DNA of 64,000 bases from Owenweeksia sp965214115 (GCA_965214115.1 CBDCAU010000010.1:62001-126000), one strand, 5' to 3'; shown: positions 17,072 through 26,553, numbered from the stretch's first letter. Program-made: numbers and translations. Notes: generated by a model from the letters alone, not told the origin.

Positions 17072-17390
17072 GGTAATTCCACTGGCGCATTTTTCAAGGC
17101 GCTTAAAAAAATTGGCCAAAAAGCATGCTTCAATAAAAGATGACATTGCCAATTTGGTACAAGAACTCAAGGAAAACCCCACCAGTGGAAAGCATATCAA
17201 AAACAATTCTTACAAAGTAAGAATGGGTATCACGTCCAAGGGGGTTGGCAAGAGCAAAGGCGCAAGGCTCATTACCCACCTCAAAATCATCGATGAGCAA
17301 ATTTTTTTGCTGACCATTTACGACAAATCCGCCCAATCCACTATCTCCGAAAAAGAGATTGATAATTTGATAAAGCAGATTGAGGACTAA
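17061..17390 (+). CDS. RelE/ParE-superfamily toxin
   Basis: 109 residues of the RelE fold: F-S-R-R-L-K-K-L-A-K-K-H near the N-terminus, N-P-T-S-G-K-H-I about 54-61, Y-K-V-R-M-G-I-T and the C-terminal L-L-T-I-Y-D-K-S-A-Q strand. It is very basic, fitting ribosome or RNA contact. Whether it is an mRNA interferase or a gyrase poison cannot be told. priA begins 2 nt after its stop, so a cut-off of the TA promoter might influence priA. Confidence 0.8.
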   Translation: MSFEVIPLAHFSRRLKKLAKKHASIKDDIANLVQELKENPTSGKHIKNNSYKVRMGITSKGVGKSKGARLITHLKIIDEQIFLLTIYDKSAQSTISEKEIDNLIKQIED

Positions 17391-17392
17391 TT

Positions 17393-19855
17393 ATGCCCCA
17401 CTTCGCCGAAGTCATCCTCCCGCTCGCCCTTCCCCAAAACTATACCTATCTCATTCCCAATGAATTACTGACGGAGATTGCCGTGGGAAAACGGGTGGTG
17501 GTGCAGTTTGGCAAACGGCGGCTCTACACCGCGCTGGTCAAGTCCATCCACCAAAACGCGCCGAAAGATTTTCGTCCCAAAGAAATTTTGGAGGTGGAAG
17601 ACGAGCGGCCGATTGTGGGCGAAAAACATCTGCATTTTTGGAAATGGCTGGCCGAATATTATTTGTGTTCCGAAGGCGAAGTGATGACTGCTGCCCTGCC
17701 CGCCGGACTGAAACTGGAGAGCGAAACTATCGTCCTGAAAAATCATTTGCAAATTATTAAGGGAGAGGATTTGAACGATGCCGAATACTTGGTGATGGAA
17801 GCGCTGGAACGACAGGACACGCTGAGCATCAAAGAGATAAGCGAAACCACCGATTTGAAAAACCCGCTGAAAATTATTCAGGGTTTGTTGGAAAAGCGCT
17901 ACATCCTTTTGCAAGAAGAACTGAAAAGCGGCTACCGCCCGCGCCAAAAACGGATGGCGAAACTGGCCGAAAAATGGACGGGGCAAAACCTTTCGGAACT
18001 TTTTGAAGAATTGAAAAATGCGCCCAAGCAGAAAGAAATTTTGCTGGGGTATTTCAAAATGATGAAAGACGGGGAAAAAAACGATGAAAACCCACCCGTT
18101 TCCGCCACCCGACTTTTAAAACTTTCCAATGCATCCGATTCATCTTTAAAAGGATTGGAAGAAAAAGGAATTTTTGAGATTTTTTATGATACGGAAATTT
18201 TAGAGAAAGAATCTTCCAAAAATCAGAAAATCAATGCATTGAATGATGGGCAGCAAAAAGCGCTGGATGAATTGCGCCATCATTTTGATGAAAAAGATAT
18301 TTGCCTTTTACACGGCGTAACTTCTTCGGGAAAGACCGAAATTTATATCCGTTTTATACAGGAAATTTTACAAAAAGGTCAGCAAGTTTTGTATCTCGTT
18401 CCTGAAATTGCTTTGACCACACAATTGATAACTCGATTACGCAAATTTTTTGGCGAAAAAGTTCTCTTTTATCATTCACGATTTAGCGATAGAGAACGGG
18501 TGGAAACTTGGCTAAAATTAGTCGAAAATCCTGACGAACCTTTTTTAATAATCGGCGCGCGCAGTAGTCTTTTTTTACCAGTACAAGATTTGGGTTTCGT
18601 AATCGTGGATGAAGAACACGAAACCGGCTTCAAACAGCACGACCCTGCGCCGCGCTACCACGCCCGTGATGCGGCGATGGTGCTTTCTAAAATGTTCAAT
18701 GCCAAAGTGTTGCTCGGTTCAGCCACGCCCGCTTTGGAAACCTACCACAATGCCGAAAACGGCAAATTCGGTTTGGTGAAATTGCATAAACGCTACGCCG
18801 ATTTGCCCTTGCCGGAAATCGAAATCATCGATTTAAAAAGGGCGCGCAAAAAGAAAGAAATGCGCGGCCATTTTTCGCAGGATTTGTTAGATGAAATGCA
18901 AGATGTTTTGAAACAAAAAAAGCAAGTTATTTTGTTTCAAAACCGACGTGGTTTTTCTACGATGATTCAATGCCAAAATTGTGGCCACGTCAATCAGTGC
19001 AAAAACTGCGACATCACGCTGACGTATCACAAATTCAGCGATTTGCTGCGCTGCCACTATTGTGGTTATACGCGGCAAATTCCCGCAAAATGCCCAGCTT
19101 GCGGGAGTTACGAATTGAAATCCTTGGGATTTGGCACCGAAAAATTGGAGGACGATCTGAAACTGCAACTGCCCGCCGCCGAAACCCAGCGGATGGATTT
19201 GGACAGCACCCGCAAGAAAAACGCTTACGAAAAAATCATCGAAAACTTTGAAGAAGGCGAGACCGATATTTTGGTCGGGACGCAAATGGTGACGAAAGGA
19301 CTTGATTTTGAGAATGTTGCGTTAGTGGGAATTATGAACGCGGACACGCTTTTAAATTTCCCCGACTTTCGCAGCCACGAGCGCGCCTACCAACTGATGG
19401 CGCAAGTAGCCGGCCGCGCCGGACGAAAAGGAAAACGCGGTAAAGTGTTGATACAGAGCGGTGAACCGGAACATTTCATCATTCAAAAAGTAATCGAAAA
19501 CGATTATGAAGGAATGTACCGCCACCAAATTTCCGAGCGGCAAATTTTCCACTATCCACCGTTTTACAAATTGGTGCGGCTCACTTTGAAACACAAAGAC
19601 CGCGCGCACGTTTCCACGGCAGCCAACGAACTGGGGAAAGAGTTGAAAAACATTTTCGGCGCACGGATTTTAGGGCCGGAACCGCCGCTGGTCGCACGCT
19701 TGCGCAATCAATATCTGATGGAAATTTTATTAAAATTGGAAGAAGGAATTTCATTAAAAAAGTCAAAGAAACTTTTGTGGGAAACGGTAGAAAAATTCTT
19801 TCAAAAAAATGATAAACTGAAAGTGAGAGTGATTTATGATGTTGATCCGCTTTAA
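17393..19855 (+). CDS. priA: Primosomal replication protein N', DNA helicase PriA
   Basis: 820 residues. An N-terminal DNA-end-binding region (1-105) is followed by the helicase: Walker A G-V-T-S-S-G-K-T near 306-313, Walker B D-E-E-H near 405, and a zinc domain with eight cysteines about 525-570 (C-Q-N-C, C-K-N-C, C-H-Y-C, C-P-A-C). R-A-Y-Q-L-M-A-Q-V-A-G-R-A-G-R-K is motif VI. It restarts replication at stalled forks. Its ATG lies 2 nt after the toxin stop. Confidence 0.95.
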   Translation: MPHFAEVILPLALPQNYTYLIPNELLTEIAVGKRVVVQFGKRRLYTALVKSIHQNAPKDFRPKEILEVEDERPIVGEKHLHFWKWLAEYYLCSEGEVMTAALPAGLKLESETIVLKNHLQIIKGEDLNDAEYLVMEALERQDTLSIKEISETTDLKNPLKIIQGLLEKRYILLQEELKSGYRPRQKRMAKLAEKWTGQNLSELFEELKNAPKQKEILLGYFKMMKDGEKNDENPPVSATRLLKLSNASDSSLKGLEEKGIFEIFYDTEILEKESSKNQKINALNDGQQKALDELRHHFDEKDICLLHGVTSSGKTEIYIRFIQEILQKGQQVLYLVPEIALTTQLITRLRKFFGEKVLFYHSRFSDRERVETWLKLVENPDEPFLIIGARSSLFLPVQDLGFVIVDEEHETGFKQHDPAPRYHARDAAMVLSKMFNAKVLLGSATPALETYHNAENGKFGLVKLHKRYADLPLPEIEIIDLKRARKKKEMRGHFSQDLLDEMQDVLKQKKQVILFQNRRGFSTMIQCQNCGHVNQCKNCDITLTYHKFSDLLRCHYCGYTRQIPAKCPACGSYELKSLGFGTEKLEDDLKLQLPAAETQRMDLDSTRKKNAYEKIIENFEEGETDILVGTQMVTKGLDFENVALVGIMNADTLLNFPDFRSHERAYQLMAQVAGRAGRKGKRGKVLIQSGEPEHFIIQKVIENDYEGMYRHQISERQIFHYPPFYKLVRLTLKHKDRAHVSTAANELGKELKNIFGARILGPEPPLVARLRNQYLMEILLKLEEGISLKKSKKLLWETVEKFFQKNDKLKVRVIYDVDPL

Positions 19856-19871
19856 AAATTTTTGAATAAAA

Positions 19872-20324
19872 ATGAAAAATCTCATTTGCATATATCTGCT
19901 CTCAAGTCTCATTTTCTCTTGTAAAAAAGATGAGCAAAACCAACAACAAATTGATGAAGAAATTATCCAAAACTTTATTTCTGAAAATAATCTAAATGCA
20001 AAATCCACCGAATCGGGATTGTATTATGTGATTGAAAACGAAGGGAATGGCGAGCGTCCGAAAAACCTGAACACGGAGGTGCGCGTGGCCTACACGGGTT
20101 ATTTAACGGACAGCACCGTCTTTGACAATACCGCCAGCAATGGCGCGCGGTTTTTTCTCCATTCCGTCATCGAGGGCTGGCAAGAAGGCATCCCGAAATT
20201 CCGCGAAGGTGGCGAGGGAACATTGTTGGTTCCCAGTCATTTAGGCTATGGAAGTGAGGCGCGGGGAAAAATTCCCGCCAACTCGGTTTTGATTTTTGAC
20301 ATTGAGTTGAAGGAGGTTTTTTAG
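19872..20324 (+). CDS. FKBP-type peptidyl-prolyl isomerase, lipoprotein
   Basis: 150 residues. The signal ends in a lipobox L-I-F-S-C, so it is probably anchored in the periplasm. The FKBP domain (about 45-150) shows Y-T-G-Y-L-T-D-S-T-V-F-D, V-I-E-G-W-Q-E-G-I, L-L-V-P-S-H-L-G-Y-G and I-P-A-N-S-V-L-I-F-D-I-E-L. It likely assists folding of periplasmic or outer-membrane proteins. Its 3' end overlaps the convergent next gene by 4 nt. Confidence 0.9.
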   Translation: MKNLICIYLLSSLIFSCKKDEQNQQQIDEEIIQNFISENNLNAKSTESGLYYVIENEGNGERPKNLNTEVRVAYTGYLTDSTVFDNTASNGARFFLHSVIEGWQEGIPKFREGGEGTLLVPSHLGYGSEARGKIPANSVLIFDIELKEVF

Positions 20325-20995
20325 GTTTTTCCCAAAAGAAACTTCTCCAAAATTCCTATCACCACCAAAAATTGCCCACCGGAATAAGTCACCGTTTCCA
20401 GCATTTCAAAATATTTGTTGGAATCGTTGAATTTGTTGAACGCTACCCAAAAATCGGTGGCGATAAAAAGTATAATTCCCAGCAGGCAAATCCATCTTTC
20501 CTTTTTATCATTTAAAACAAAGAAACTGCCGACCAAAAAATGAAGAGCCGGAAACGCGGAGTAGCTAAAAATAAGAGTTTGAAAATCGGCTGGAATTTCG
20601 ATAAGATTTTTCAATAAAAAGATTCCAGCGATTGGAAATATCAAAAGAATCGGCAGGATTATCCAATGGAACTTAGCCGCATTTTTTATATAAAAAATCG
20701 AATAAAAAAGATGCGCCAAGGCGAAAATTCCCATCCCCATCAAAAAGAAAGTTTCGCCTTCCTTTTCTAACACAAAATCGCCTATCATCGAAAAGAGCAA
20801 AGCCGCCGCAATAAAATGCTTGGACGGCCAATGAATGTCGGCGGTTTTATGCACGAAAAACGCCAGCAACGAAAAGCAAATCAGGATTTTGCTAAGCAGC
20901 AATAATAACTCAGCATTTGGGCCGGGCCGGAACAGCACGACCAAATGCAAAATCAGAATCGCACTAAAAATTTTGGAAAAATCGCGGGTTTTCAC
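20321..20995 (-). CDS. YhhN/TMEM86 family membrane protein (lysoplasmalogenase-like)
   Basis: 224 residues, about seven to eight membrane helices. The motifs G-D-F-V-L-E and A-T-D-F-W-V-A, with spaced acidic residues facing helices, are those of the YhhN/TMEM86 family, some of whose members hydrolyse lysoplasmalogen. Translation starts at GTG (20995). Substrate in this organism is unknown. Confidence 0.85.
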   Translation of the reverse strand: MKTRDFSKIFSAILILHLVVLFRPGPNAELLLLLSKILICFSLLAFFVHKTADIHWPSKHFIAAALLFSMIGDFVLEKEGETFFLMGMGIFALAHLFYSIFYIKNAAKFHWIILPILLIFPIAGIFLLKNLIEIPADFQTLIFSYSAFPALHFLVGSFFVLNDKKERWICLLGIILFIATDFWVAFNKFNDSNKYFEMLETVTYSGGQFLVVIGILEKFLLGKT

Positions 20996-21026
20996 ACCTT
21001 ATATATAAGGGGTGCGAAACTACAGT

Positions 21027-21839
21027 TCAATTATCCGCCGCGCCCTTGTCCTCATCATAATATTTCAGCGCTTTGTCCATCCACTTGTTCAGATTTTTAA
21101 TGCGCGTTTCGTGACTGGGGTGGGTGCTGAGAAATTCAGGGGGCGCGCCGCCGCCAGCGTTTGCGGACATCCGCGTCCAAAACTGGGGTGCTTCGCGCGG
21201 GTCGTAGCCGGCCATCGCCATAAAAATCAAACCGAGTTCGTCGGCCTCGCTCTCGTGCTTGCGACTGAACGGCAGTAGCACGCCCACTTGCGAGCCGAGG
21301 CCGTATGCCGTCATAAAAAGTTGCTGCGTCTGCGCGGGTTTTTGACTGAGCGCCACCTGCAGCCCGATGCCGCCGAGCTGTTGGAGAAGCCCTTGGCTCA
21401 TCCGCTCGTTGCCGTGGCGGGCGATGGCGTGTGCCACTTCGTGACCCATCACCACGGCGGTACCAGCCTCATTTTGGCAAATCGGCATAATTCCACTATA
21501 AAAAGCCACCTTGCCGCCGGGCATACACCAAGCGTTCACTTGCTCCCCCTGCAAAAGGTTGAATTCCCACGAATAGCCCTCCAGTAAATCACCATAGTCG
21601 TTGTCGCGCAGGTATTTTTCCACCGCGGTTTTTACATTGTTGCCAGTGGTTTTCACCCATTGCGCCTCTGGAGTGCCGGTAATCACCTTTTCTTGGTTGA
21701 GCACTTGGCCGTATTGGTCGTAGCTCAGCGACTGCACTTGCGAGCTGGGCACGAGTTTCAACTGCTTTCGACCCGTTAAAGGCACTGTGCTACAACCACT
21801 TATAAAAACCACGGTGGCAAGGAAGAAGAACTTTTTCAT
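21027..21839 (-). CDS. M48 family zinc metalloprotease, lipoprotein (LoiP/OMA1-like)
   Basis: 270 residues. The lipobox is F-I-S-G-C with Cys16. The catalytic motif is H-E-V-A-H (His133, Glu134, His137), and the downstream zinc ligand Glu sits in the K-H-E-S-E-A-D-E-L helix. N-A-W-C-M-P-G-G-K-V-A-F-Y is characteristic of the M48C group. It is expected to be a periplasmic quality-control protease acting on misfolded envelope proteins. Confidence 0.92.
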   Translation of the reverse strand: MKKFFFLATVVFISGCSTVPLTGRKQLKLVPSSQVQSLSYDQYGQVLNQEKVITGTPEAQWVKTTGNNVKTAVEKYLRDNDYGDLLEGYSWEFNLLQGEQVNAWCMPGGKVAFYSGIMPICQNEAGTAVVMGHEVAHAIARHGNERMSQGLLQQLGGIGLQVALSQKPAQTQQLFMTAYGLGSQVGVLLPFSRKHESEADELGLIFMAMAGYDPREAPQFWTRMSANAGGGAPPEFLSTHPSHETRIKNLNKWMDKALKYYDEDKGAADN

Positions 21840-22032
21840 TGGAATTATTTTTAGATTTGATAGGTAACGGTAATCTGACTAAAGGGTTTGAGTTTAATTA
21901 AAATCGGCCATCGTGTCAGCAGAGTTTTTAGATTTACGACACATTGTCTTGAACTAAGCGGCTTTTTTGAAGAATTTTCAGGATGGCATTCCGCTTGCCA
22001 ATGGTCATTCTGTAATCAAAAAGAACAAAAAA

Positions 22033-22479
22033 ATGACACTTGTAAAGAAAACAAACAACGCCCCCGCCCGAGGCATTTTGGGCAATTTTTTCAACGATGA
22101 AGATTTCTTCAACTTTCCCACGAGCCGCTTGGAGAGCCGCTTTGCGAATATGCCAGCGGTAAACATTTCCGAAAACGATGACCAGCACACCGTGGAACTG
22201 GCCGTGCCCGGAATGAAACGCGAGGATTTTAAAGTGGAAGTGGAAAACGACACGCTGACCATCTCTACCGAAGCGAAAAACGAGAAAGAAGAAAAAACTG
22301 ACAATTATACGCGCCGCGAGTTTAGCTACCACAGTTTCCGTCGCAGTTTTACCTTGCCGGAAAACACCGTGGATACTGAGAACATCAATGCCAAATACGA
22401 AAATGGCGTGCTGTACGTAAGCCTTCCCAAAAAGGAGGAAGCCAAGCCGAAACCCGCGCGGATGATTGACATCGCGTAA
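22033..22479 (+). CDS. Small heat-shock protein, Hsp20/alpha-crystallin family
   Basis: 148 residues. The alpha-crystallin domain (about 40-130) includes V-N-I-S-E-N-D-D, V-E-L-A-V-P-G-M-K-R-E-D-F-K-V and the closing E-N-G-V-L-Y-V-S-L-P-K-K. A short variable N-terminal arm precedes it. It is an ATP-independent holdase. The ATG at 22033 is preceded by an A-rich stretch rather than a Shine-Dalgarno; upstream in-frame codons do not look coding. A strong terminator follows. Confidence 0.92.
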   Translation: MTLVKKTNNAPARGILGNFFNDEDFFNFPTSRLESRFANMPAVNISENDDQHTVELAVPGMKREDFKVEVENDTLTISTEAKNEKEEKTDNYTRREFSYHSFRRSFTLPENTVDTENINAKYENGVLYVSLPKKEEAKPKPARMIDIA

Positions 22480-22514
22480 GAATTTAGGTTAGATTTAGGA
22501 TTAAAGTTGAACGA

Positions 22515-22552
22515 AATCCCGCTCCGAAGTACCATTCGAGAGCGGGATTTTT
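22515..22552 (+). terminator. Rho-independent terminator after the Hsp20 gene
   Basis: An 11-bp perfect stem AAATCCCGCTC / GAGCGGGATTT with a 14-nt loop and a short T-run. It lies between the Hsp20 gene and the convergent purM, so it may serve both directions. Confidence 0.8.
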
Positions 22553-22587
22553 AGTTTGTGGTCGGCTTCTTTTCTTACGATTTTAAT

Positions 22588-23760
22588 TTAATAAACAAAA
22601 TTCCCCTTTTCGGATTCAATCGTCAATTTCTTCTTTCCCGCCGATTTTTCCACTCGACCCACGATTTTCCCTTCCACCTTAAAACTCTCCGAAATGGCGA
22701 TCACCTCCTTCGCCGTGCTTTCATCACAATACAGCTCCATCCGGTGGCCCATATTAAAAACTTGGTACATCTCGCGCCAGTCGGTGCCGCTGGATTTTTG
22801 AATCAAATCAAACAGCGGTGGGATTTCAAAAAGGTCGTCTTTTATAATGTGCAAATCTTCCACGAAGTGCAGCACTTTGGTTTGTGCGCCGCCGCTGCAA
22901 TGCACCAGCCCGCTAATATTTTTCCGGTGGGATTTTAAGATTTCTTTGATAATGGGCGCGTAGGTGCGCGTGGGCGAAAGCACGAGTTTCCCCGCGTCCA
23001 GTGGCGTGTTTTCCACCTTATCGGTGAGCTTGCTTTTGCCGCTGTAAATCAAATCTTTGGGCACGCTCGGATCAAAACTTTCGGGATACTTTTCCGCCAA
23101 ATAGTTTGCAAAAACGTCGTGGCGCGCGCTGGTGAGGCCGTTGCTGCCCATCCCGCCGTTGTACTGATTTTCATAAGAAGATTGCCCGAACGAAGCCAAT
23201 CCCACGATTACGTCGCCCGCCTTGATGTTGGAATTGTCAATCACTTCGTCGCGGCGCATCCGCGCGGTCACGGTGCTGTCCACGATAATGGTGCGAACCA
23301 AGTCGCCAACGTCGGCCGTCTCGCCGCCCGTCAAAATGATTTCGATGCCGAATTTGGAAAGCTCGTCCGCCAGTTGCTGCGTCCCGTTGATGATTTCCGA
23401 AATCACCTCGCCGGGAATCAAATTCTTGTTCCGGCCAATGGTGGAGGACAAAAGAATGGGGCTTTCCGTCGCGCCTACGCACAGCAAGTCGTCCAAGTTC
23501 ATCACCAGCGCGTCCTGCGCGATGCCTTTCCATACGGACAAGTCGCCGGTTTCTTTCCAATATAAATACGCCAACGAAGATTTGGTGCCGGCCCCATCGG
23601 CGTGCATCACCACGCAATGTTCGTCGCTGCCCGTCAGATAATCGGGGATGATTTTGCAAAAGGCTTTGGGGAAAAGTCCCTTGTGCAAATTTTTTATGGC
23701 GCGGTGCACGTCTTCCTTTTGGGCGGAAACGCCGCGCTGGGCGTATCTTTCTTTGCTCAT
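22588..23760 (-). CDS. purM: Phosphoribosylformylglycinamidine cyclo-ligase (AIR synthase)
   Basis: 390 residues, the longer PurM form found in this phylum. The start M-S-K-E-R-Y-A-Q-R-G-V-S-A is preferred; a longer frame to 23931 carries repeat sequence. Motifs include H-A-D-G-A-G-T-K-S-S, A-M/L-N-L-D-D-L-L-C-V-G-A, L-T-G-G-E-T-A-D-V-G-D and G-L-V-H-C-S-G-G-A. It converts FGAM to AIR with ATP. Standing alone, not with purQ. Confidence 0.92.
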   Translation of the reverse strand: MSKERYAQRGVSAQKEDVHRAIKNLHKGLFPKAFCKIIPDYLTGSDEHCVVMHADGAGTKSSLAYLYWKETGDLSVWKGIAQDALVMNLDDLLCVGATESPILLSSTIGRNKNLIPGEVISEIINGTQQLADELSKFGIEIILTGGETADVGDLVRTIIVDSTVTARMRRDEVIDNSNIKAGDVIVGLASFGQSSYENQYNGGMGSNGLTSARHDVFANYLAEKYPESFDPSVPKDLIYSGKSKLTDKVENTPLDAGKLVLSPTRTYAPIIKEILKSHRKNISGLVHCSGGAQTKVLHFVEDLHIIKDDLFEIPPLFDLIQKSSGTDWREMYQVFNMGHRMELYCDESTAKEVIAISESFKVEGKIVGRVEKSAGKKKLTIESEKGNFVY

Positions 23761-23822
23761 TTCATATATAATTTGTGTTGCCTTTTTTGCCACAAAGACG
23801 CTAAGGCAAAAAGGTTTGATTT

Positions 23823-23930
23823 GTTGGTGCGCGATTGTATAAAAAAGGAACGCGATAGTTATCGGAACGCGCACCAGCGGCATAGAAACACGATACTCTC
23901 GACAGTTATAGGGACGCGCACCAACGGCCA
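23823..23930. repeat. Direct and inverted repeats upstream of purM
   Basis: A 24-bp sequence at 23857-23880 recurs at 23904-23927 with three differences (period 47; core ACGCGCACCA). The inverse GTTGGTGCGCG occurs at 23823-23833, pairing with CGCGCACCAAC at 23915-23925. A dispersed repeat remnant is likely; a purM regulatory role is possible but unsupported. Confidence 0.65.
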
Positions 23931-23935
23931 AAACA

Positions 23936-23971
23936 AAAAACGCCCCGCCAAAAAATTTCCGGCGGAGCGTC
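23936..23971 (-). terminator. Terminator of the PorE-like gene
   Basis: On the minus strand the stem CGCTCCGCC / GGCGGGGCG (one mismatch) encloses an A/T loop and is followed by a T-run, 18 nt after the PorE-like stop codon. Confidence 0.7.
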
Positions 23972-23988
23972 TCATTATTTTCAATCGA

Positions 23989-26553
23989 CTACTTTTTCTT
24001 GATTCTTACATAGTAACCGGGCGGCAAATCCTTCTCATCGATAGCATCGTTTTTCTCGATTTCGGGATTTAATTCTTCCAGCACCTTGTTGTCCACGTTT
24101 ACCTTTTTGGCCACGTCTTTCAGGCTCTCGCCGCGGCGCACCACTTGATAGTGGTTGGCATCCCATTCCTCGTAGTTGCCGTCCAGTTCCACTTTCAGTT
24201 GCAGCCCCTCAAAGGTGCGCACGCCGCGCATCCCGCCGTTCAGTTTTTTGAGTTGCACGATGTTCATATCAAATTGTTTAGCCAGCGCGCCCAAGCTTTC
24301 GCGGCCTTTCAAAATGTAGATTTCGCCGGGCGCATCGGCCTCCTTCCGCTTGTCGGCAATCACGTCGCGCGGGTCCACTTTGTCTTTGTCCAAGCGGTTC
24401 TCCGCCGAGGGCACAAAGTTGTCGTTCAGCACTTTCAAGTCCGTGCGGCGGTTGATCTGGTTGGCCACTTCCGCCTTTTCCGGCGGCAAGGATTTGATGA
24501 AACCTTCCGTAAGCTGCTGGCCCGCTTCAAATTGATCGGCGCCATAGCCATTGTAATTTTCGGTCACCTTGAAAGGCTCCGTCTCCCCCATTCCGCGCGG
24601 CACCAAGCGGCGCGGGTCGATGCCCTTCGATACCAAATATTTCACGGAAGTATCCGCCCGGTCTTGCGACAGTTGGTTGTTCCGCGCATCCGAATCACGG
24701 TAATCCGTGTGGGAGCGCAATTCCACCACCAGCGTGGGGTTGCGTTCCAAGATGGGCACCACGCTATCCAAGGCGGCGCGCGCCTCGGGACGCAAATCAA
24801 ATTTGCCCAAATCGAAAAACACGTTCGGCAGCACAATCGGCTCTTCAATTGGATCCAGTTCTTTGTTCAGTTTGAGCGTGTTCAAAAAACGGTTTTCCGA
24901 TGGGATGTATTCAAACGATGTAAGCGGTACGCCAATGGTGGTAACGTCCGCCGAATTGGTGAGAAATTTCTTTTTCTCGAAATTGAGATTATAGGTAACG
25001 TCGGGCTGGATCGCGCCATCTTCAAAAATATAATACCCGTCGCCATCGCTGTTCACCACTTGGCTGCTGCCGTCCGAGCCTTCCAGTTTCACGGTCACTT
25101 GTGGGATGGTTTGCCCAGTTTTGCTGCTGGTCAAAACGCCCTCCAAGGTGAATTCCAACGGCACTTTCATCACCGCATAAATGTCATCGGAGCCGCGGCC
25201 ACCCTTGCGATTGCTGCTCATAAAGCCGCGCTGGTCGCCGCCCGGCTCAAAAATCAGCGCAAAATCGTCCCAGTTCGTATTGATGGGGAACTGCATATTT
25301 TCCGCCTCGGCATCGGCAGCGGGCATCCCGTCCTCGCCCAGTTTGATGCGGAAATTGTCCAGCCCGCCCATCCCCGGCCAGCCGTTGGAAGCAAAATACA
25401 GATAGCCGTCATCGGTGATAAAAGGATAATATTCGCTGCGCTCGGTGTTCACTTTGGGGCCCAAGTTTTTGGGGGTGTCCCAAGTTTTGGCGCGGCGGTC
25501 ATAAGTGGTCATAAAAATGTCGTGCTCGCCGCGCGTATTGAAATCATCCGAAACGAAATACAGAATTTTGTCGTCGGGCGATAGCGCCGGGTGGCCAATG
25601 TTGGCCGCCGTATCGTTGGCAACGATTACCTGTTCGGCATCCCGCCATCCTTGGCCCTGCTTTTCGGTCACGTAAATGCCGCAGCCCAGTTTCAGCCGCT
25701 TTTCTTTGATGCACCTTGTAAAATAAAAATCCTTAGTCCGCGAGTCGAAAACCCCGGGCCCCTCGTGGTTGGGGGTGTTCAAGATTTCTTCGTCCACCAA
25801 AACGGGGGTGCTCCATTTTTTGTCGGCTGGGCTCAGATTTTCATCATCATCGTTGCCCCGCCCGCGTCGGCCGCGCCCCTTCCGCTCGGCGTTGCTCATA
25901 TATAAATCCATAAACTCCTGCCCCGTCCAGCCGTCCTCTTTATTGCCCGTGGATTCGTCGCGGCTGCTCACAAAATAAATCTCGCTGGGGTCGCCGCGCT
26001 TTCCGGCGTAGTTGGGGGCAAAGTCCATTTCGCGGCTGTTCAGGTCGCGCATATTATCTACCTGATAGCGGCTGGGCTGATCCATCCATTCCTGCGCTTT
26101 TTTGGTAGCGGCAATGGCTTGATCGGCGCGCTTGTCATTGGGGCTGGCCTTTTTGAATTCCTCGTAAGCGGAAATCGCATCTTCGTATTCGCCTTGCGAT
26201 TTCAGCATATCCGCCTTATATAATAGCGCCACGGGATCTTTGTAGCCCAGTTTCTGCGCCTTTTCGTAATAATTTTCGGCGTATTTATAATCGTTGGTTT
26301 TGCGGTAGCTTTCCGCGATTTTGAAGAGGACTTCGGTTTTTTCATCGCGGCCACGCACTTCCGAAAACGCTTTTTTCAACAATTCGATGGCCAGCGAATA
26401 ATCCTGCGCCTCGTAGGCTTCATAGGCTTCTTTTACGTCCTTGTCCAGTTTTTCTTTGGGTTCTGTTTCGGCATCGCCACTGGGCTGTGCCAGTATTGAA
26501 AACGACAATCCATTCATTATCAATACAATAGCAAAGAGCGAGATTCTTTTCAT
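23989..26553 (-). CDS. PorE-like T9SS-associated envelope protein (TPR, propeller, CRD, OmpA) with two LysM domains
   Basis: 854 residues with a signal peptide ending near S-I-L-A-Q. Domains in order: TPR helices about 40-155; a WD40/PD40 beta-propeller about 180-485 (repeats such as G-H-P-A-L-S-P-D-D-K-I-L-Y-F-V-S and Y-Y-P-F-I-T-D-D-G-Y-L-Y-F-A); a carboxypeptidase-regulatory fold about 490-580; an OmpA peptidoglycan-binding domain about 605-730 (L-R-S-H-T-D-Y-R-D and N-Q-L-S-Q-D-R-A); then two LysM-like segments about 760-803 and 816-851. The first four match PorE, which ties the type IX secretion machinery to peptidoglycan. The C-terminal LysM pair is an addition. It ends I-K-K-K. Confidence 0.82.
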   Translation of the reverse strand: MKRISLFAIVLIMNGLSFSILAQPSGDAETEPKEKLDKDVKEAYEAYEAQDYSLAIELLKKAFSEVRGRDEKTEVLFKIAESYRKTNDYKYAENYYEKAQKLGYKDPVALLYKADMLKSQGEYEDAISAYEEFKKASPNDKRADQAIAATKKAQEWMDQPSRYQVDNMRDLNSREMDFAPNYAGKRGDPSEIYFVSSRDESTGNKEDGWTGQEFMDLYMSNAERKGRGRRGRGNDDDENLSPADKKWSTPVLVDEEILNTPNHEGPGVFDSRTKDFYFTRCIKEKRLKLGCGIYVTEKQGQGWRDAEQVIVANDTAANIGHPALSPDDKILYFVSDDFNTRGEHDIFMTTYDRRAKTWDTPKNLGPKVNTERSEYYPFITDDGYLYFASNGWPGMGGLDNFRIKLGEDGMPAADAEAENMQFPINTNWDDFALIFEPGGDQRGFMSSNRKGGRGSDDIYAVMKVPLEFTLEGVLTSSKTGQTIPQVTVKLEGSDGSSQVVNSDGDGYYIFEDGAIQPDVTYNLNFEKKKFLTNSADVTTIGVPLTSFEYIPSENRFLNTLKLNKELDPIEEPIVLPNVFFDLGKFDLRPEARAALDSVVPILERNPTLVVELRSHTDYRDSDARNNQLSQDRADTSVKYLVSKGIDPRRLVPRGMGETEPFKVTENYNGYGADQFEAGQQLTEGFIKSLPPEKAEVANQINRRTDLKVLNDNFVPSAENRLDKDKVDPRDVIADKRKEADAPGEIYILKGRESLGALAKQFDMNIVQLKKLNGGMRGVRTFEGLQLKVELDGNYEEWDANHYQVVRRGESLKDVAKKVNVDNKVLEELNPEIEKNDAIDEKDLPPGYYVRIKKK

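Noticed and set aside
23823..23930. A riboswitch or PurR operator before purM
   Set aside because: The elements look like dispersed repeat copies, and nothing similar is found before purQ.
24145..25584. Long open frame (479 codons) on the plus strand opposite the PorE-like gene
   Set aside because: It is antisense to a gene with clear domains; the open frame follows from the codon use of the real gene.
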